DNA of 64,000 nucleotides, from contig NZ_CP050191.1 of the NCBI RefSeq assembly GCF_011745145.1, positions 3,266,084 to 3,330,083 of the forward strand, read 5' to 3'. This document shows, piece by piece, positions 7,496-17,163 of the stretch (position 1 is the first letter of the stretch; each line of letters starts with the position of its first letter). Source of the stretch: Mycobacterium sp. DL440 (lineage in GTDB: Bacteria; Actinomycetota; Actinomycetes; Mycobacteriales; Mycobacteriaceae). The notes below the pieces were generated by a model. That model searched no databases, was not told where the DNA came from, and saw nothing but the letters and a program-made list of their open reading frames with translations. Made by a program: the position numbers and the translations under genes.

Positions 7496-8866
7496 TTATC
7501 CGCCACCCCCTGTCGGTGGAGTAGGTGCAGTAGGTGGTGCCGGCTGTTCCGCTGGTGCCGGACCGCCTTGCTGCGCATAGGGTCCGGCGAACACGGATGT
7601 CGATGGACTCGGCGGTGCAGCAGGCTGCGCCATGCCACCGGGCATGGTCATCGGCGCCGGAGGAACCACCGGGAGCACCGGGCCGGAGTAGGTCGGCGCC
7701 GGGAGATCCGGTGGTGGCGGTCCGTCCGGCGCCGGCGGCAACCCATCCGGCGGCGGCGGCGCGACCCCCGTCTTGAGTGGGTCATACGTGTAGTTCAGGT
7801 AGCTCGGATCCCCGGGCACCGGAACGTTTTGCGCGTCTCCCTGCTCCCAACGGGTGCCCATCATCAGACTGCGCTTGAGATGCGGGATGGTCATGTCGAA
7901 GTACGCAAAGAGGTTGTAGTAATCGCCACGGATGACCCGGTCCATGAAGCTCTGGGTGAACGGGAAATGCGGCGCATACTCGAGCACCGAATCCAGGTCC
8001 GGCCCGACGTTGGCCAAAGCCTTCAGTGCCGGCTCCAGGTTCTTCAGGTTCCTGACCAGATCAGCCTGCGACTCGTTGACGAATTGGTTGGCGGTGGCGC
8101 TGAAGGTACCGAGTTTCTGCAGCGCGGTGGTGAATCTTGGCCGCTCTTTGATCAACACGTCGAGTGCCGGGGGAATCTTCTCCAGCGCACGGGTGATGAC
8201 ATCGCGCTGCCCGGCAAAGGTCGAGGCCAGGCGGTTCAGCCCCTCGATGGAGGCAACGATGTTGTCGCGCTGGGCATCCAGAGCGCCGACGAACGTGTCC
8301 AGCCGGGTGAGCAGGTCACGGAAATCAGTTTCCCGACCGTTGATCGCGGCGCTGAAGTTGTGGATGACATCGCCCATCTGGCCCAGTCCGCCACCGTTCA
8401 CCACAGCGGCCAGCGAGGACAACGTCTGCTCCGTCGTCGGATATGTCGATGAGTTGTTGAGCGCAATCGTCGCTCCCGGAGCGAGTTTTCCGTCGGGACC
8501 CTGCCCCGCGGGGGGGTTGATCGCCAGGTGCATCGAACCCAGGAGGCTGGTCTGCCCGACGCTGGCCACCACGTTGGCCGGCACCACAACGCCCGGCTTC
8601 ACCGAGAACTCGACGTCGGCGTGCCAGTCCTTCACCGACAGGCTGCGCACGCTACCGACGACGACATCGTTCATCATCACCGGTGAATTCGGTTCCAGCG
8701 TAGCCACATTCGCGATCTCGACGTGGTAGACGCTGGAGTCCGCACCCCGGCCCACCGCCCCTGGGAGCGGCAGCGAGTTGACGCCTTGAAAGGCGCACCC
8801 GCTGGTCGTCAGCGCAACGCAGGATCCGACGGCGATCGCCAGTCGTACCGGCTTACCCCTGATCAT
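7496..8866 (-). CDS. mceE: MCE-family lipoprotein MceE (LprN-like)
   Basis: 456 residues. It starts with a lipoprotein signal peptide whose lipobox is TSGC (lipidated Cys at about residue 24), the hallmark of MceE among the six MCE subunits. The MCE domain follows (about residues 45-125), then a coiled helical region (about 140-320) and a Pro/Gly/Ala-rich tail ending PTGGGG. The start overlaps the mceD stop by four bases (ATGA). Confidence 0.93.
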   Translation of the reverse strand: MIRGKPVRLAIAVGSCVALTTSGCAFQGVNSLPLPGAVGRGADSSVYHVEIANVATLEPNSPVMMNDVVVGSVRSLSVKDWHADVEFSVKPGVVVPANVVASVGQTSLLGSMHLAINPPAGQGPDGKLAPGATIALNNSSTYPTTEQTLSSLAAVVNGGGLGQMGDVIHNFSAAINGRETDFRDLLTRLDTFVGALDAQRDNIVASIEGLNRLASTFAGQRDVITRALEKIPPALDVLIKERPRFTTALQKLGTFSATANQFVNESQADLVRNLKNLEPALKALANVGPDLDSVLEYAPHFPFTQSFMDRVIRGDYYNLFAYFDMTIPHLKRSLMMGTRWEQGDAQNVPVPGDPSYLNYTYDPLKTGVAPPPPDGLPPAPDGPPPPDLPAPTYSGPVLPVVPPAPMTMPGGMAQPAAPPSPSTSVFAGPYAQQGGPAPAEQPAPPTAPTPPTGGGG

Positions 8867-10326
8867 GCTGGTGGCGTCCCTTCTGCTGGTGACGGTGCCG
8901 CAGGCGCCGGGGCTTCGGCGGGCAGCGGACCTGGCGCAGGTCCCGGCGGCGGACCCGGTTGTCCGCCAGTCGGATTGAGCATGTCCGAAACCGTGTTCGG
9001 CATGTTGGGCGGGTAGAACTCACCCCCCGGCAGCAGCTGCTGGGCCCCTGGCGGCGGCACCCCCGGCTCCCGGCCGGTGAACGGCGGAGGCGGCTCGGGG
9101 CCAGGATTGTAGGCCGAGATCGCCGGCGGGGTCTCGGGCGGAGTGGGTGACCCACCACTGCCGCCGGGCATCAGACTCGGTTCGGAGTACACGATCTGCT
9201 CAGGACTGGCCGATGGCATCAGGTAGGGCGAGATCGGGAACGGCAGGTAGTTGAAGTTGAGCAGCCGCAACGCCGGCCCGAGATACTGCGAGCAGAGTTT
9301 CGCGGTCTCCGGTGCGGTGGTGTTCTCGACGGCACCAATGGCGCCGCAGATGAACTCGACCGGGTTGGAGAAGTTGTTCATCACGAACTGACCGACGGCG
9401 CTGCCGGAGTCCGGGTTGTAGATGTTGTAGCCGTTCATGAACGCGTTGGGCGCGACGTGAAGCAGTTGCTCGATTTGCATCTTGTTGTCGACGAGGTTCT
9501 GGGTGACATTGGCCAGCCGCTGCACCTGCTCGGAAGTCTGATCACGACTTCCTGCGACGAACCGCTGCACGTCAACGACCGCCACCGACAAGTTCGTCAG
9601 CGCCGCATCGAGGTCTGACCGGCTGCCGTCGACCACGCTGGTCAGGGTCGCCAGCCGGTTCTGGAACTGCACCACCTGCTGGTTGCTGTCCCGCAGCGCG
9701 GTCATGAATGTCTGCAGGTTCTTGATGATGTCGACGATGTTGCCGCTGCCCTCGGCCAGCACTCGGGCCACGCCGGACAACTGCGAAATGGTCTGGCGCA
9801 GTTTGTCTCCGTTGCCGGCCATCGCGTCGGCTGTGCTGTTGATGAACCGCGACACCGACGTCCCGTCGACGCCACTCTGCGGGCCGAGGTCGGTGGACAG
9901 CCGCATCAGCTGTTCCTTGACCTGATCCCACTCCACCGGAACGGCGGTGTGGTCCAGGCCGATCACCGCGTCGTCAGGCAGCGTGGGGCCACTCGACCGG
10001 TAGGCGGGCGCGAGCTGCACATAACGTGCGGCGACCAGGTTCTGGGCCACGATCACTGCTTTGGCGTCCGCGGGGATCGGCAAGTCATGGTCGACCTTGA
10101 GGGTCACCCGGGTTTGGGTGCCCTCGGGCTTGATGGACTCGATGGTGCCGACCTTGACGCCGGAGACTCGGACATCGTCACCCGGGTAGACGCCGGTGGC
10201 CGAGGTGAACAGAGCGGAGATGGTCTTCTGCCCGAAGAAGGCCTGGCGCAGCAGCACTGCCGCGCCGACGACCAGCAGCGCCACCAACGCCACCGCCAGC
10301 CATTTTCCGAGACGTCTGCGGTTCAT
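8863..10326 (-). CDS. mceD: MCE-family protein MceD
   Basis: 487 residues. N-terminal TM segment (LAVALVALLVVGAAVLL, about residues 10-27), MCE domain about 35-120 (TGVYPGDDVRVSGVKVG), helical needle region, and a Pro-rich C-terminal tail from about residue 390. The start codon shares one base with the mceC stop (TGATG), pointing to translational coupling within the operon. Confidence 0.92.
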   Translation of the reverse strand: MNRRRLGKWLAVALVALLVVGAAVLLRQAFFGQKTISALFTSATGVYPGDDVRVSGVKVGTIESIKPEGTQTRVTLKVDHDLPIPADAKAVIVAQNLVAARYVQLAPAYRSSGPTLPDDAVIGLDHTAVPVEWDQVKEQLMRLSTDLGPQSGVDGTSVSRFINSTADAMAGNGDKLRQTISQLSGVARVLAEGSGNIVDIIKNLQTFMTALRDSNQQVVQFQNRLATLTSVVDGSRSDLDAALTNLSVAVVDVQRFVAGSRDQTSEQVQRLANVTQNLVDNKMQIEQLLHVAPNAFMNGYNIYNPDSGSAVGQFVMNNFSNPVEFICGAIGAVENTTAPETAKLCSQYLGPALRLLNFNYLPFPISPYLMPSASPEQIVYSEPSLMPGGSGGSPTPPETPPAISAYNPGPEPPPPFTGREPGVPPPGAQQLLPGGEFYPPNMPNTVSDMLNPTGGQPGPPPGPAPGPLPAEAPAPAAPSPAEGTPPA

Positions 10327-11408
10327 CAGCGTGAACCTCCGGGAATTCCGTTGTAGGGCAGGGGAAATTCGGCGCGCGGGCCGGCATTGTCCGGCGGCTG
10401 ACCGGCATTCTCCCCGCGCCGGAACCCGAACGCGTAGTCGAAGAACGGCTGCAGCAGCTGAGCCGGCTGCAGGTTGGGAACGTAGGCGTTGTAGTACGCC
10501 CCGTTCGCCAGGGTCTCAGCCTGGGACAACTGGAACTTGTTCAAGTTCGGCAACGCCTTGCTGATGTTGTCACGGTTGCGTTCCAGCATCGCGGTGACCG
10601 AGTTGAGCCGCTTGAGCGTCGGCGCCAGTTGCGCCTCGTTGTCGGCGACCAGTCCGCTGAGTTGCTGCGAGACAGCCGCCGTGTTGGCGAGCAGATCGAC
10701 GAGGGCCTGGCGCCGGTCGTTGAGCACGCCGAGCAGATCATTGGCGTTGAGGATCAACGTGTTCAGCTGATCGCTGCGCTGTGACAAAACCACGGTCACG
10801 TCGGCGGCGCTCTTGAGCAGACTGGCCAGACTTTCGTTGCGGCCGTTGATCGATTTCGACAGCCGGCTCAGGCCGTCAAATGTCGGCCCGAGCTTCGGTG
10901 CCACCTGGTCGATGGTGGCCGACAGCGTGTCCAGGGACTGGTTCAGCGATGCCGTGTCGGTACCCGCCGAGTTGGTGGTCAGGTCGCTGACCACTTCGGT
11001 CAGTGAGTACGGCGACGACGTGCGCGACGTGGGGATCACATCGGTGGTGCGCAGCGAACCACTGCCGTCTGACTCCAACGTGAGCACCCGCTCACCCAGC
11101 AGTGAACCTGTGCGGATGTGCGCGGTGGTCAGCGAACCCAGGGGGTACTTGCCCTCGGTGGTGAAGGTGACCAACGCGTCGCCGTTCTCCAACGACACGT
11201 CGGTGACTGCACCGACCTTGATCCCCGACAGCGTGACGTCATTGCCGACGGCGATGCCGCCGGCTTCGCTGAACAGTGCCTGATGACGCACCGAGGAGGC
11301 CCATTGCTGCAGCCGCTCGGGCTGTAGCCCTACGGCGATGATGAGCATCATCAGCACGACGCCGATGAAACCCGCCTTGATCAGATTTGATTCGCGGTAC
11401 TTAAGCAT
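10326..11408 (-). CDS. mceC: MCE-family protein MceC
   Basis: 360 residues from the ATG at 11408, chosen because it forms a TGATG overlap with the mceB stop like the next junction and gives the family-typical start MLKYRESNLIKAG. A longer start at 11423 is possible. One TM helix (about residues 10-27), MCE domain (about 35-115, with GNDVTLSGIKVG), then the helical region. It is shorter than MceD, E and F, as usual. Confidence 0.9.
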   Translation of the reverse strand: MLKYRESNLIKAGFIGVVLMMLIIAVGLQPERLQQWASSVRHQALFSEAGGIAVGNDVTLSGIKVGAVTDVSLENGDALVTFTTEGKYPLGSLTTAHIRTGSLLGERVLTLESDGSGSLRTTDVIPTSRTSSPYSLTEVVSDLTTNSAGTDTASLNQSLDTLSATIDQVAPKLGPTFDGLSRLSKSINGRNESLASLLKSAADVTVVLSQRSDQLNTLILNANDLLGVLNDRRQALVDLLANTAAVSQQLSGLVADNEAQLAPTLKRLNSVTAMLERNRDNISKALPNLNKFQLSQAETLANGAYYNAYVPNLQPAQLLQPFFDYAFGFRRGENAGQPPDNAGPRAEFPLPYNGIPGGSR

Positions 11409-12433
11409 CAGGGCTCCGCGCACCTCCCGCCTTCTTGTTTGATCATCGGGAAGTGCGCAGTGCGCCCCTGCAGATCGGTGACACGGATGGAAAGTCCGCA
11501 GATGTAGTACATGATCCAGCTGCCGTAGGAACCCAGCCGGGCCAGCTTGCGGAAGTTGTCGGGGGCCTTCTGCAGGCCTCGGTCCAGGACGATCTGGTGG
11601 TCGTCGAGCAACGGCGCCAGTCGGTTCATCTGATCTACGGTGCCCTTGAGCGGCGGCCGCGCCTCGGTAAGCAGGCTGGCGAGCGAGGCCGTTCCGTTGT
11701 CCAGCTGGGTCACCGCGGTGCCCAGTGGATCTCGATCCTGCGACAAACCGCTGATCAACTGTTCGAGGCGGTCGACGGTGCCGTCGAACTTCTTGCCGTC
11801 CTTGGCCAGCGTTCCGACGACCACGTTCAGGTTGTCGATCAGCTGCTGGATGACCTGGTCGTTGTTGGCCAACGTATTCGAGAACGACGAGGTCTTGCTC
11901 AGCAGCGAATCCAGGGTGTCGCCCTGTCCTTGGAAGATCTGGATGAGCGACGACGTCAACGCGTTGACGTCCTGAGGGTTGAGCCCCTGAATCACCGGGC
12001 GCAGGCCGCCGAGCAGCAGATCGAGGTCCAGCGCGCTTGCGGTGCGGTCCTTGGGAATCTGAGATCCGGCGGGCAGCAGTTTCGTCGAGCCGGGGCTGTC
12101 GACCAGTTCCAGGTAGCGGTCCCCGACCAGGTTCAGGTAGCGAATCGCGGCCTTGGTGCTGGTGGTCAGCGCGACGTTGCGGTCGGTGTCGAAGTCGACC
12201 TTCACCGACTTGTCCGGTTGCAGTGAAACGCTTTTCACGGTTCCCACCCGCACCCCGGCAACCCGCACCGAGTCTCCGGACTCCAGCCGTGACGCGTCAC
12301 CGAAGACGGCCGAATAACCCGAGTAGGAACCGCCGCGGTACTCCGAGAACGTCATGAACAGGAAGGTCGTGAGCACAGCCATCACCACGGCGAAGGACGC
12401 GAACTTGATGAAAGTGCTTCTGCCGCGCTTCAT
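11408..12433 (-). CDS. mceB: MCE-family protein MceB
   Basis: 341 residues. TM helix at about residues 10-28, MCE domain at about 35-115 (SGDSVRVAGVRVGTV), then a helical domain, and a C-terminus with CGLSIRVTDLQG and a final Cys-Ala-Glu-Pro. The start overlaps the mceA stop by four bases (ATGA). In the known architecture of Mce complexes each of A-F contributes one ring subunit, so all six are expected to be needed. Confidence 0.92.
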   Translation of the reverse strand: MKRGRSTFIKFASFAVVMAVLTTFLFMTFSEYRGGSYSGYSAVFGDASRLESGDSVRVAGVRVGTVKSVSLQPDKSVKVDFDTDRNVALTTSTKAAIRYLNLVGDRYLELVDSPGSTKLLPAGSQIPKDRTASALDLDLLLGGLRPVIQGLNPQDVNALTSSLIQIFQGQGDTLDSLLSKTSSFSNTLANNDQVIQQLIDNLNVVVGTLAKDGKKFDGTVDRLEQLISGLSQDRDPLGTAVTQLDNGTASLASLLTEARPPLKGTVDQMNRLAPLLDDHQIVLDRGLQKAPDNFRKLARLGSYGSWIMYYICGLSIRVTDLQGRTAHFPMIKQEGGRCAEP

Positions 12434-13707
12434 CCCGGTTGTCCGATCTGCATGGTGTTACGTGGCGGTCCGTCGAGCGGGCCGAACAGCGTCTGCTTGA
12501 GCCCGTCGGAGTTCAGCAAGATGCCCTGGTTGCCGTACTGCCACGGGTTGGCGTTGGTGTCGGTGACGAGGTACTTCGCCTTGTTGCCGAATCCGATGTA
12601 CGGCAAGCCCATGCAGTGCGGACCGCCCTTGGCCGCGACCTTCGGCAAGTTCGCCGGGTAGCGGTACCGCTCGATACCGAGCGTGAAGGCCACGTTGACC
12701 ACGACGCCGGGTTCCGGCTGGGGCGGTGTTTTGGCCATGTAATTCATGCCCTTGAGGCCGCACTCGATTCCGGGTGCGTACTCGTTCAGCAGATCGGTGG
12801 TGGGCGCCAACAGGTTCAGCGTGGTGCTGAGCGCCTGACGGTTACCGCCGATGACATCGTTACCCGCGTCGGCCAGGCCGATCGAGCTGACCAGGAAGTT
12901 GTCCAGGTTCTGCTGCTCGTCGACGATGCTGTCGCTGAGCCGGTTGGTGTTGTCAAAGGTCTTGAGCAGGTCCGGTGCCGCGTCGCCGTAGGCCTTCGAC
13001 ACCGCAGCCATGGCCTCGATGTCGGCGGTCAGATTGGGCAAGCTGGGCTCGATCTTCTTCAGCACCGCGTCGAAGTCAGACAGGGACTGCCCCATCGCCT
13101 CGCCGCGCCCCGAGAACGCCGACGACAGCGCCCCGAGGGTCTGGTTCAGCTTTGCCGGGTCGATCTTGTTCAGGACATTGGTCAATTGCTGGAAGACCGT
13201 GTTCATCTCAACGGTGACGTGGTCGCCCTGCAGCGTCTGGCCTGGGCGGAGCTTGTCAGGGGACGGGTTGTCCGGCGCGACGAGCTGGACGTACTTGGCG
13301 CCGAATACGGTGGTCGAGGCGATGTCGGCCTGGACGTTGCCGGGGATCAGGCGTAGCTGCGCGGGGTTCATCGCCAAGTGCAGCACGGCCTTGCCGTCGG
13401 CACGCTGCTCGATCGAGCTGACGCTGCCGACCTGGACACCGCGCATCTTCACCTTGGCGTCGGGGTTCATCACCAGGCCTGCGCGATCCGAGATCAGGGT
13501 GATCGGCTCGGTCTTGGTGAAGCTGCCGCGGAACAGTGCGACCGCCAAGGCGAAGATCAGGCCTATCCCGACCACGGTCGCCAGACCGGCCAGTGGCCGC
13601 GCTGAACCGCCCGCACCGAAGCTGCGTCCGGGGCGTGCTGCCACCGGCGCCGCGTTACTTGTGGTTTCGGACCGGTGGGCTGGGCCCGGTCCAACGTTTC
13701 GTGTCAA
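12430..13707 (-). CDS. mceA: MCE-family protein MceA
   Basis: 425 residues. A cytosolic, Arg/Ala-rich N-terminal extension of about 40 residues precedes the TM helix (LAGLATVVGIGLIFALAVALF) and the MCE domain (about 70-150, NPDAKVKMRGVQVGSV). The helical region ends in a conserved GLPYIGFGNK-type segment. First of the six MCE genes, nine bases after yrbEB. MceA subunits of other loci bind steroids or fatty acids; the cargo of this operon cannot be read from sequence. Confidence 0.92.
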   Translation of the reverse strand: MTRNVGPGPAHRSETTSNAAPVAARPGRSFGAGGSARPLAGLATVVGIGLIFALAVALFRGSFTKTEPITLISDRAGLVMNPDAKVKMRGVQVGSVSSIEQRADGKAVLHLAMNPAQLRLIPGNVQADIASTTVFGAKYVQLVAPDNPSPDKLRPGQTLQGDHVTVEMNTVFQQLTNVLNKIDPAKLNQTLGALSSAFSGRGEAMGQSLSDFDAVLKKIEPSLPNLTADIEAMAAVSKAYGDAAPDLLKTFDNTNRLSDSIVDEQQNLDNFLVSSIGLADAGNDVIGGNRQALSTTLNLLAPTTDLLNEYAPGIECGLKGMNYMAKTPPQPEPGVVVNVAFTLGIERYRYPANLPKVAAKGGPHCMGLPYIGFGNKAKYLVTDTNANPWQYGNQGILLNSDGLKQTLFGPLDGPPRNTMQIGQPG

Positions 13708-13716
13708 CTCTTCGTC

Positions 13717-14574
13717 CTAACCCGACAGGTTGAAGTTGCCGTTGGAGCCGTAGACCGACAGTGACACCAGGAGGGTCACCGAGACCACGACGATCAGTGA
13801 GGTACGGACGGCGTTGCCGACCGCCACCCCGACTCCGGAGGGTCCACCGGAGGCGAAATAGCCGAAGTAGGTGTGGATCAGCAGGATGGTGATGGCCATC
13901 AGGATGGCCTGCAGGAACGACCACAGCAGGTCGATCGGATTGAGGAACGTCGTGAAGTAGTGGTCGTAGAGGCCGCCCGACTGCCCGAGCAGCACCACGG
14001 TGGTGAACTGGGAGGCGAGGAAGGACAGGATCACCGCGATGGCGTACAGCGGGGTGATGGCGATCATCCCGGCCACGATGCGGGTGGACACCAGATACTC
14101 GACCGGCCGGATCGCCATGGCCTCCAGCGCGTCGATCTCCTCGTTGATCCGCATCGCCCCGAGCTGGGCGGTCACGCCGGCGCCGAAGGTGGCGGCCAGG
14201 CCGATGCCCGCCACGACGGGCGCAGCGATCCGGACGTTGATGAAGGCGGCCAGGAATCCGGTCAGCGCCTCGATGCCGATGTTGCCCAGCGAGGAATAGC
14301 CCTGGATGGCGAGCACGCCGCCGGTGGCCAGGGTCAAGAACCCCACGATCACCACCGTGCCGCCGATCATGGCCAACGTGCCTGCACCCATGGAGATCTC
14401 GGCGATCAGCCGGATCAGTTCCTTGCGGTAGTGCATAGCCGCGTGCGGGGTGCCTGCCAGCGCCTTGAGGTAGAACAGCGTGTGATCGCCGATCCGGCTC
14501 AGCGTCGACACCGGCTTGTTGAACTGCCGGGTCACCCGCGGATACGTCGACCGCAGGATCGTCATGGTTCCCAT
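13717..14574 (-). CDS. yrbEB: YrbE-type permease subunit B of the Mce transporter
   Basis: 285 residues, MlaE/YrbE permease fold with about five membrane segments. The cytoplasmic coupling helix carries NEEIDALEAMAIRP, the family EExDA signature that contacts the shared ATPase. Nine bases separate the ORF from yrbEA. The ATPase (MceG) is not in the window; in mycobacteria it is normally encoded elsewhere and shared between mce operons. Confidence 0.94.
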   Translation of the reverse strand: MGTMTILRSTYPRVTRQFNKPVSTLSRIGDHTLFYLKALAGTPHAAMHYRKELIRLIAEISMGAGTLAMIGGTVVIVGFLTLATGGVLAIQGYSSLGNIGIEALTGFLAAFINVRIAAPVVAGIGLAATFGAGVTAQLGAMRINEEIDALEAMAIRPVEYLVSTRIVAGMIAITPLYAIAVILSFLASQFTTVVLLGQSGGLYDHYFTTFLNPIDLLWSFLQAILMAITILLIHTYFGYFASGGPSGVGVAVGNAVRTSLIVVVSVTLLVSLSVYGSNGNFNLSG

Positions 14575-14583
14575 ATTCGCTAC

Positions 14584-15381
14584 CTATCCCGACGTCATCC
14601 GGATACCGATGGCCGTGACGACCACGTTGATGACGAACAGCGCCATGAAGGCGTACACCACGGTCTCGTTGACCGCGTTGCCCACCGCCTTGGCGCCGCC
14701 ACCGCTGATGGTCAAGCCGCGGTAACAGGCCACCAGCCCGGCGATCAGCCCGAACAGTGCCGCCTTGACGCACGAGATGATCACCTCGGGCACACCGGTC
14801 AACAGCGTGATGCCGGCCGCGAACGCACCCGGGTTCACATCCTGGATGAATACCGAGAACACATAGCCACCCAGAATGCCGATGATCACCACCAGGCTGT
14901 TGAGCAGCAAGGCCACCAGACCAGAGGCCAGCATTCGGGGGGTCACCAGGCGCTGAATCGGGTTGATGCCCAGCACCTCCATGGCGTCGATCTCCTCGCG
15001 GATCGTGCGTGATCCCAGATCCGCGCACATGGCGGTGGCTCCGGCACCGGCCACGATCAGCACCGTCACCATCGGTCCCAGCTGGGTCACCGCGCCGAAG
15101 GCCGCGCCCGCGCCCGACAGATCGGCCGCTCCCAGTTCGCGAAGCAGGATGTTGAGCGTGAAGCTCACCAGCACCGTGAACGGAATTGCCACCAACAGCG
15201 TCGGCGCCATCGACACCCGCGCCACAAACCAGCACTGCTCGAGGAACTCCCGCCACTGAAACGGCCTCACGAACACGAACCGCACCGCATCCAATGCCAT
15301 CGAGAACAGCGCCCCGACGGCCTGCATGGGGCCCGACAGGCTGCGTACCAGAGGTACTCCGGTCGACCATTTATCTGCCAT
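14584..15381 (-). CDS. yrbEA: YrbE-type permease subunit A of the Mce transporter
   Basis: 265 residues, MlaE/YrbE permease. An amphipathic N-terminal segment (FQWREFLEQCWFVA) leads into about five TM helices. The coupling motif REEIDAMEVLGINP is present. First gene of the eight-gene operon; a candidate control site is the perfect palindrome at 15534-15549. Confidence 0.94.
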   Translation of the reverse strand: MADKWSTGVPLVRSLSGPMQAVGALFSMALDAVRFVFVRPFQWREFLEQCWFVARVSMAPTLLVAIPFTVLVSFTLNILLRELGAADLSGAGAAFGAVTQLGPMVTVLIVAGAGATAMCADLGSRTIREEIDAMEVLGINPIQRLVTPRMLASGLVALLLNSLVVIIGILGGYVFSVFIQDVNPGAFAAGITLLTGVPEVIISCVKAALFGLIAGLVACYRGLTISGGGAKAVGNAVNETVVYAFMALFVINVVVTAIGIRMTSG

Positions 15382-15504
15382 CAGAACTCCTGTCCCGGCA
15401 AGTGGCTGCCGGCACCGCGGTTGGTGCGCCGATGTTAAGTGCTTCAGCGCGCCGGTGCTCGAACAGATCTACTGCGTATGGTGCGGCCTGCGGCCCCAGC
15501 GGGG

Positions 15505-15747
15505 TCATGCCGCAACCCCGGATTCAGCACATGCCAACCGGCCGGTTGGGTATTTACTGATCCGGCTGTCATCCGAATTCAACTGAGCCCCAATATCGTT
15601 CACATACATCACGGCGTGAGAGTCCGGCGGCTCGACAACGGCCGGCAAGTACGAGGCGCGTTCGAGCATCTGACGCACCTCCTGCTTCCCGCTGATGTTC
15701 TGCGCTCCACCGGTCCCGCCGGCGAAGCCGGACAGACTTGCCCCCAT
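15505..15747 (-). CDS. Possible small protein, uncertain
   Basis: An 80-codon frame from ATG 15747 with a G-rich stretch just upstream. It begins MGASLSGFAGGTGGAQN and has a central MLERASYLPAVVEPPDSHAV segment. Codon usage is moderately GC-rich at third positions in the first half and weakens after about residue 50. No signal peptide, TM segment or known motif. It may be a real small gene, a decayed remnant or chance. Confidence 0.2.
   Translation of the reverse strand: MGASLSGFAGGTGGAQNISGKQEVRQMLERASYLPAVVEPPDSHAVMYVNDIGAQLNSDDSRISKYPTGRLACAESGVAA
15534..15549. promoter_or_regulatory. Perfect 16-bp palindrome upstream of the mce operon
   Basis: CCAACCGGCCGGTTGG, fully symmetric, 153 bases upstream of the yrbEA start. 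A TetR-type repressor site would look like this. It falls inside the weak 80-codon frame, arguing that one of the two readings is wrong. Confidence 0.4.
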
Positions 15748-15951
15748 GACTGCCCCCCGACTGGCTGATGCTAGCTGACCCGGTATCTGTCGCGGAGGCA
15801 AATAACGTAGAACTTGCTCGGGTAGTTGACAATTGGGACGGCCCCGCTCGCACAGTTGCACCGCATGTCCGCTCGTGTCGCGGGCTACGGTGGCAGCAGC
15901 CCGCGACAGACGGGTTGCGATGGAAGCGATGAAGGGCATGACGGAGATGGC

Positions 15952-17163
15952 CTAGGTGACGGCGCCGGCGGTCTTGAGTTCGATGATGCGATCCCAGTCC
16001 AGACCCAGTTCGCCCAGGATGTCGTCGGTTTGTTCGGCGAAGCCAGGCGCCGGCCCGGTGCTCGGCGCCGTGACGTCGAATTGCACTGGGTTGGCCACCA
16101 ACTCGAGCTCGCCGGCCTGCACCAGATACTCGTTGGCCCGGATCTGGGCATCCTGTCCCGCCTGGAGGGTGTCCTGTACCGGAGCCCACGGCCCGGCCAG
16201 CGTGGCGAATCGCTCGCTCCACTCTGGCAAAGTCCGCTTCTTCATCGCCTCGGTGAGGATCTCGACCGCGCCGGGCGTGTTTTCCGCGAACGATTCGGCG
16301 GTCGCGAACCTCGGATCGTCGATGTGGCTCTCCAGGTCCATGTGCCGGCAGACGTCGGCCCAGAACTTGGTCGGCTGCATCATCACGAACGAGATGTAAC
16401 GATCGTCCGCGGTCGCGTACAGCCCGACGAGCGGATTGATCGGCGACCCGTGCACACCGGGTGGTGGAGTCACCATCAATTGGTTCAGGTGCTGGGTCAA
16501 CGCCACGGTGTGGCCCATCGACCACAGACCGCTGCCCAGTAGGGACACGTCGACCACCGACGGCTCACCGGTGCGCTCCCGCTTGAACAGTGCCGCGGCG
16601 ATGCCGCCCGCCAGATTGGTGCCCGAGATCGTGTCCCCATAGGCCGGCCCGGGTGGCGCGATCATGCCCGCCATCCCGGCCGGGGTGATCGTCGCGGCGG
16701 TGCCGGCCCGGCACCAGAAGGCGGTCATGTCGTAGCCGCCCTTGACCGACTCGTCACCGCGGGGACCCAACGCGCTGCCGCGGGCGTAGATGATGTTCGG
16801 GTTCACCGCGCGGATGTCGTCGACGTCGATGCCGAACTTCTCCCGGTGCCCGGGCAGGAAGCTGGTCAGGAAAACATCCGCCTTTTTCGCCAGTTCCAGC
16901 AGGATCTCTCGCCCCTCGGGCACAGACATATCCAGGCCGATGCTGCGTTTGCCGCGGTTGGCATGCTCGATGTTCGGATTCGGGTCGCCCTCGACCTTGA
17001 GCGGTCCGGTCTGGCGCAGACCGCGCTGCGGGTCGCCGGTAACGGCGTGCTCGACCTTGATGACGTCGGCACCCCACTCCCCCAGCACGGCTCCGGCCGA
17101 CGGGACGAAGCCGTACATCGCGACCTCGAGGATGCGGATGCCCGCGAGGGGCCCGCCGGTCAT
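15952..17163 (-). CDS. Family III (CaiB/BaiF) CoA-transferase
   Basis: 403 residues, near the usual family length. It moves CoA from an acyl-CoA donor to a free acid in the cytosol. Family features: LAGIRILEVAMYGFVPSAGAVLGEWGAD at the start in several pieces, NRGKRSIGLDM, and the PAYGDTISGTN segment whose Asp is the expected acyl-accepting residue. The start overlaps the stop of the upstream aldehyde dehydrogenase by four bases, so the ALDH product acid is a plausible substrate. This is the only CoA-activating enzyme in the window. Confidence 0.9.
   Translation of the reverse strand: MTGGPLAGIRILEVAMYGFVPSAGAVLGEWGADVIKVEHAVTGDPQRGLRQTGPLKVEGDPNPNIEHANRGKRSIGLDMSVPEGREILLELAKKADVFLTSFLPGHREKFGIDVDDIRAVNPNIIYARGSALGPRGDESVKGGYDMTAFWCRAGTAATITPAGMAGMIAPPGPAYGDTISGTNLAGGIAAALFKRERTGEPSVVDVSLLGSGLWSMGHTVALTQHLNQLMVTPPPGVHGSPINPLVGLYATADDRYISFVMMQPTKFWADVCRHMDLESHIDDPRFATAESFAENTPGAVEILTEAMKKRTLPEWSERFATLAGPWAPVQDTLQAGQDAQIRANEYLVQAGELELVANPVQFDVTAPSTGPAPGFAEQTDDILGELGLDWDRIIELKTAGAVT

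Larger units (their letters stand above)
15382..15951. other. 570-base intergenic region upstream of the mce operon
   Basis: The longest stretch without a firm gene. It holds a perfect 16-bp palindrome (15534-15549), a weak minus-strand reading frame (15505-15747) and presumably the mce promoter. Base composition is less GC-biased than in flanking genes near 15540-15640. No tRNA, repeat array or mobile-element end seen. Confidence 0.6.

Noticed and set aside
13655..15370. 571-codon minus-strand open frame over the yrbE genes
   Set aside because: It overlaps both yrbE genes in another frame on the same strand; composition is Arg/Gly/His-rich, as expected from a GC-rich shadow frame, and no family motif is present.
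5753..15381. Naming this operon mce4 (sterol importer)
   Set aside because: No mas genes and no adjacent known cholesterol genes; the subunit sequences do not let me choose between mce classes without alignment.
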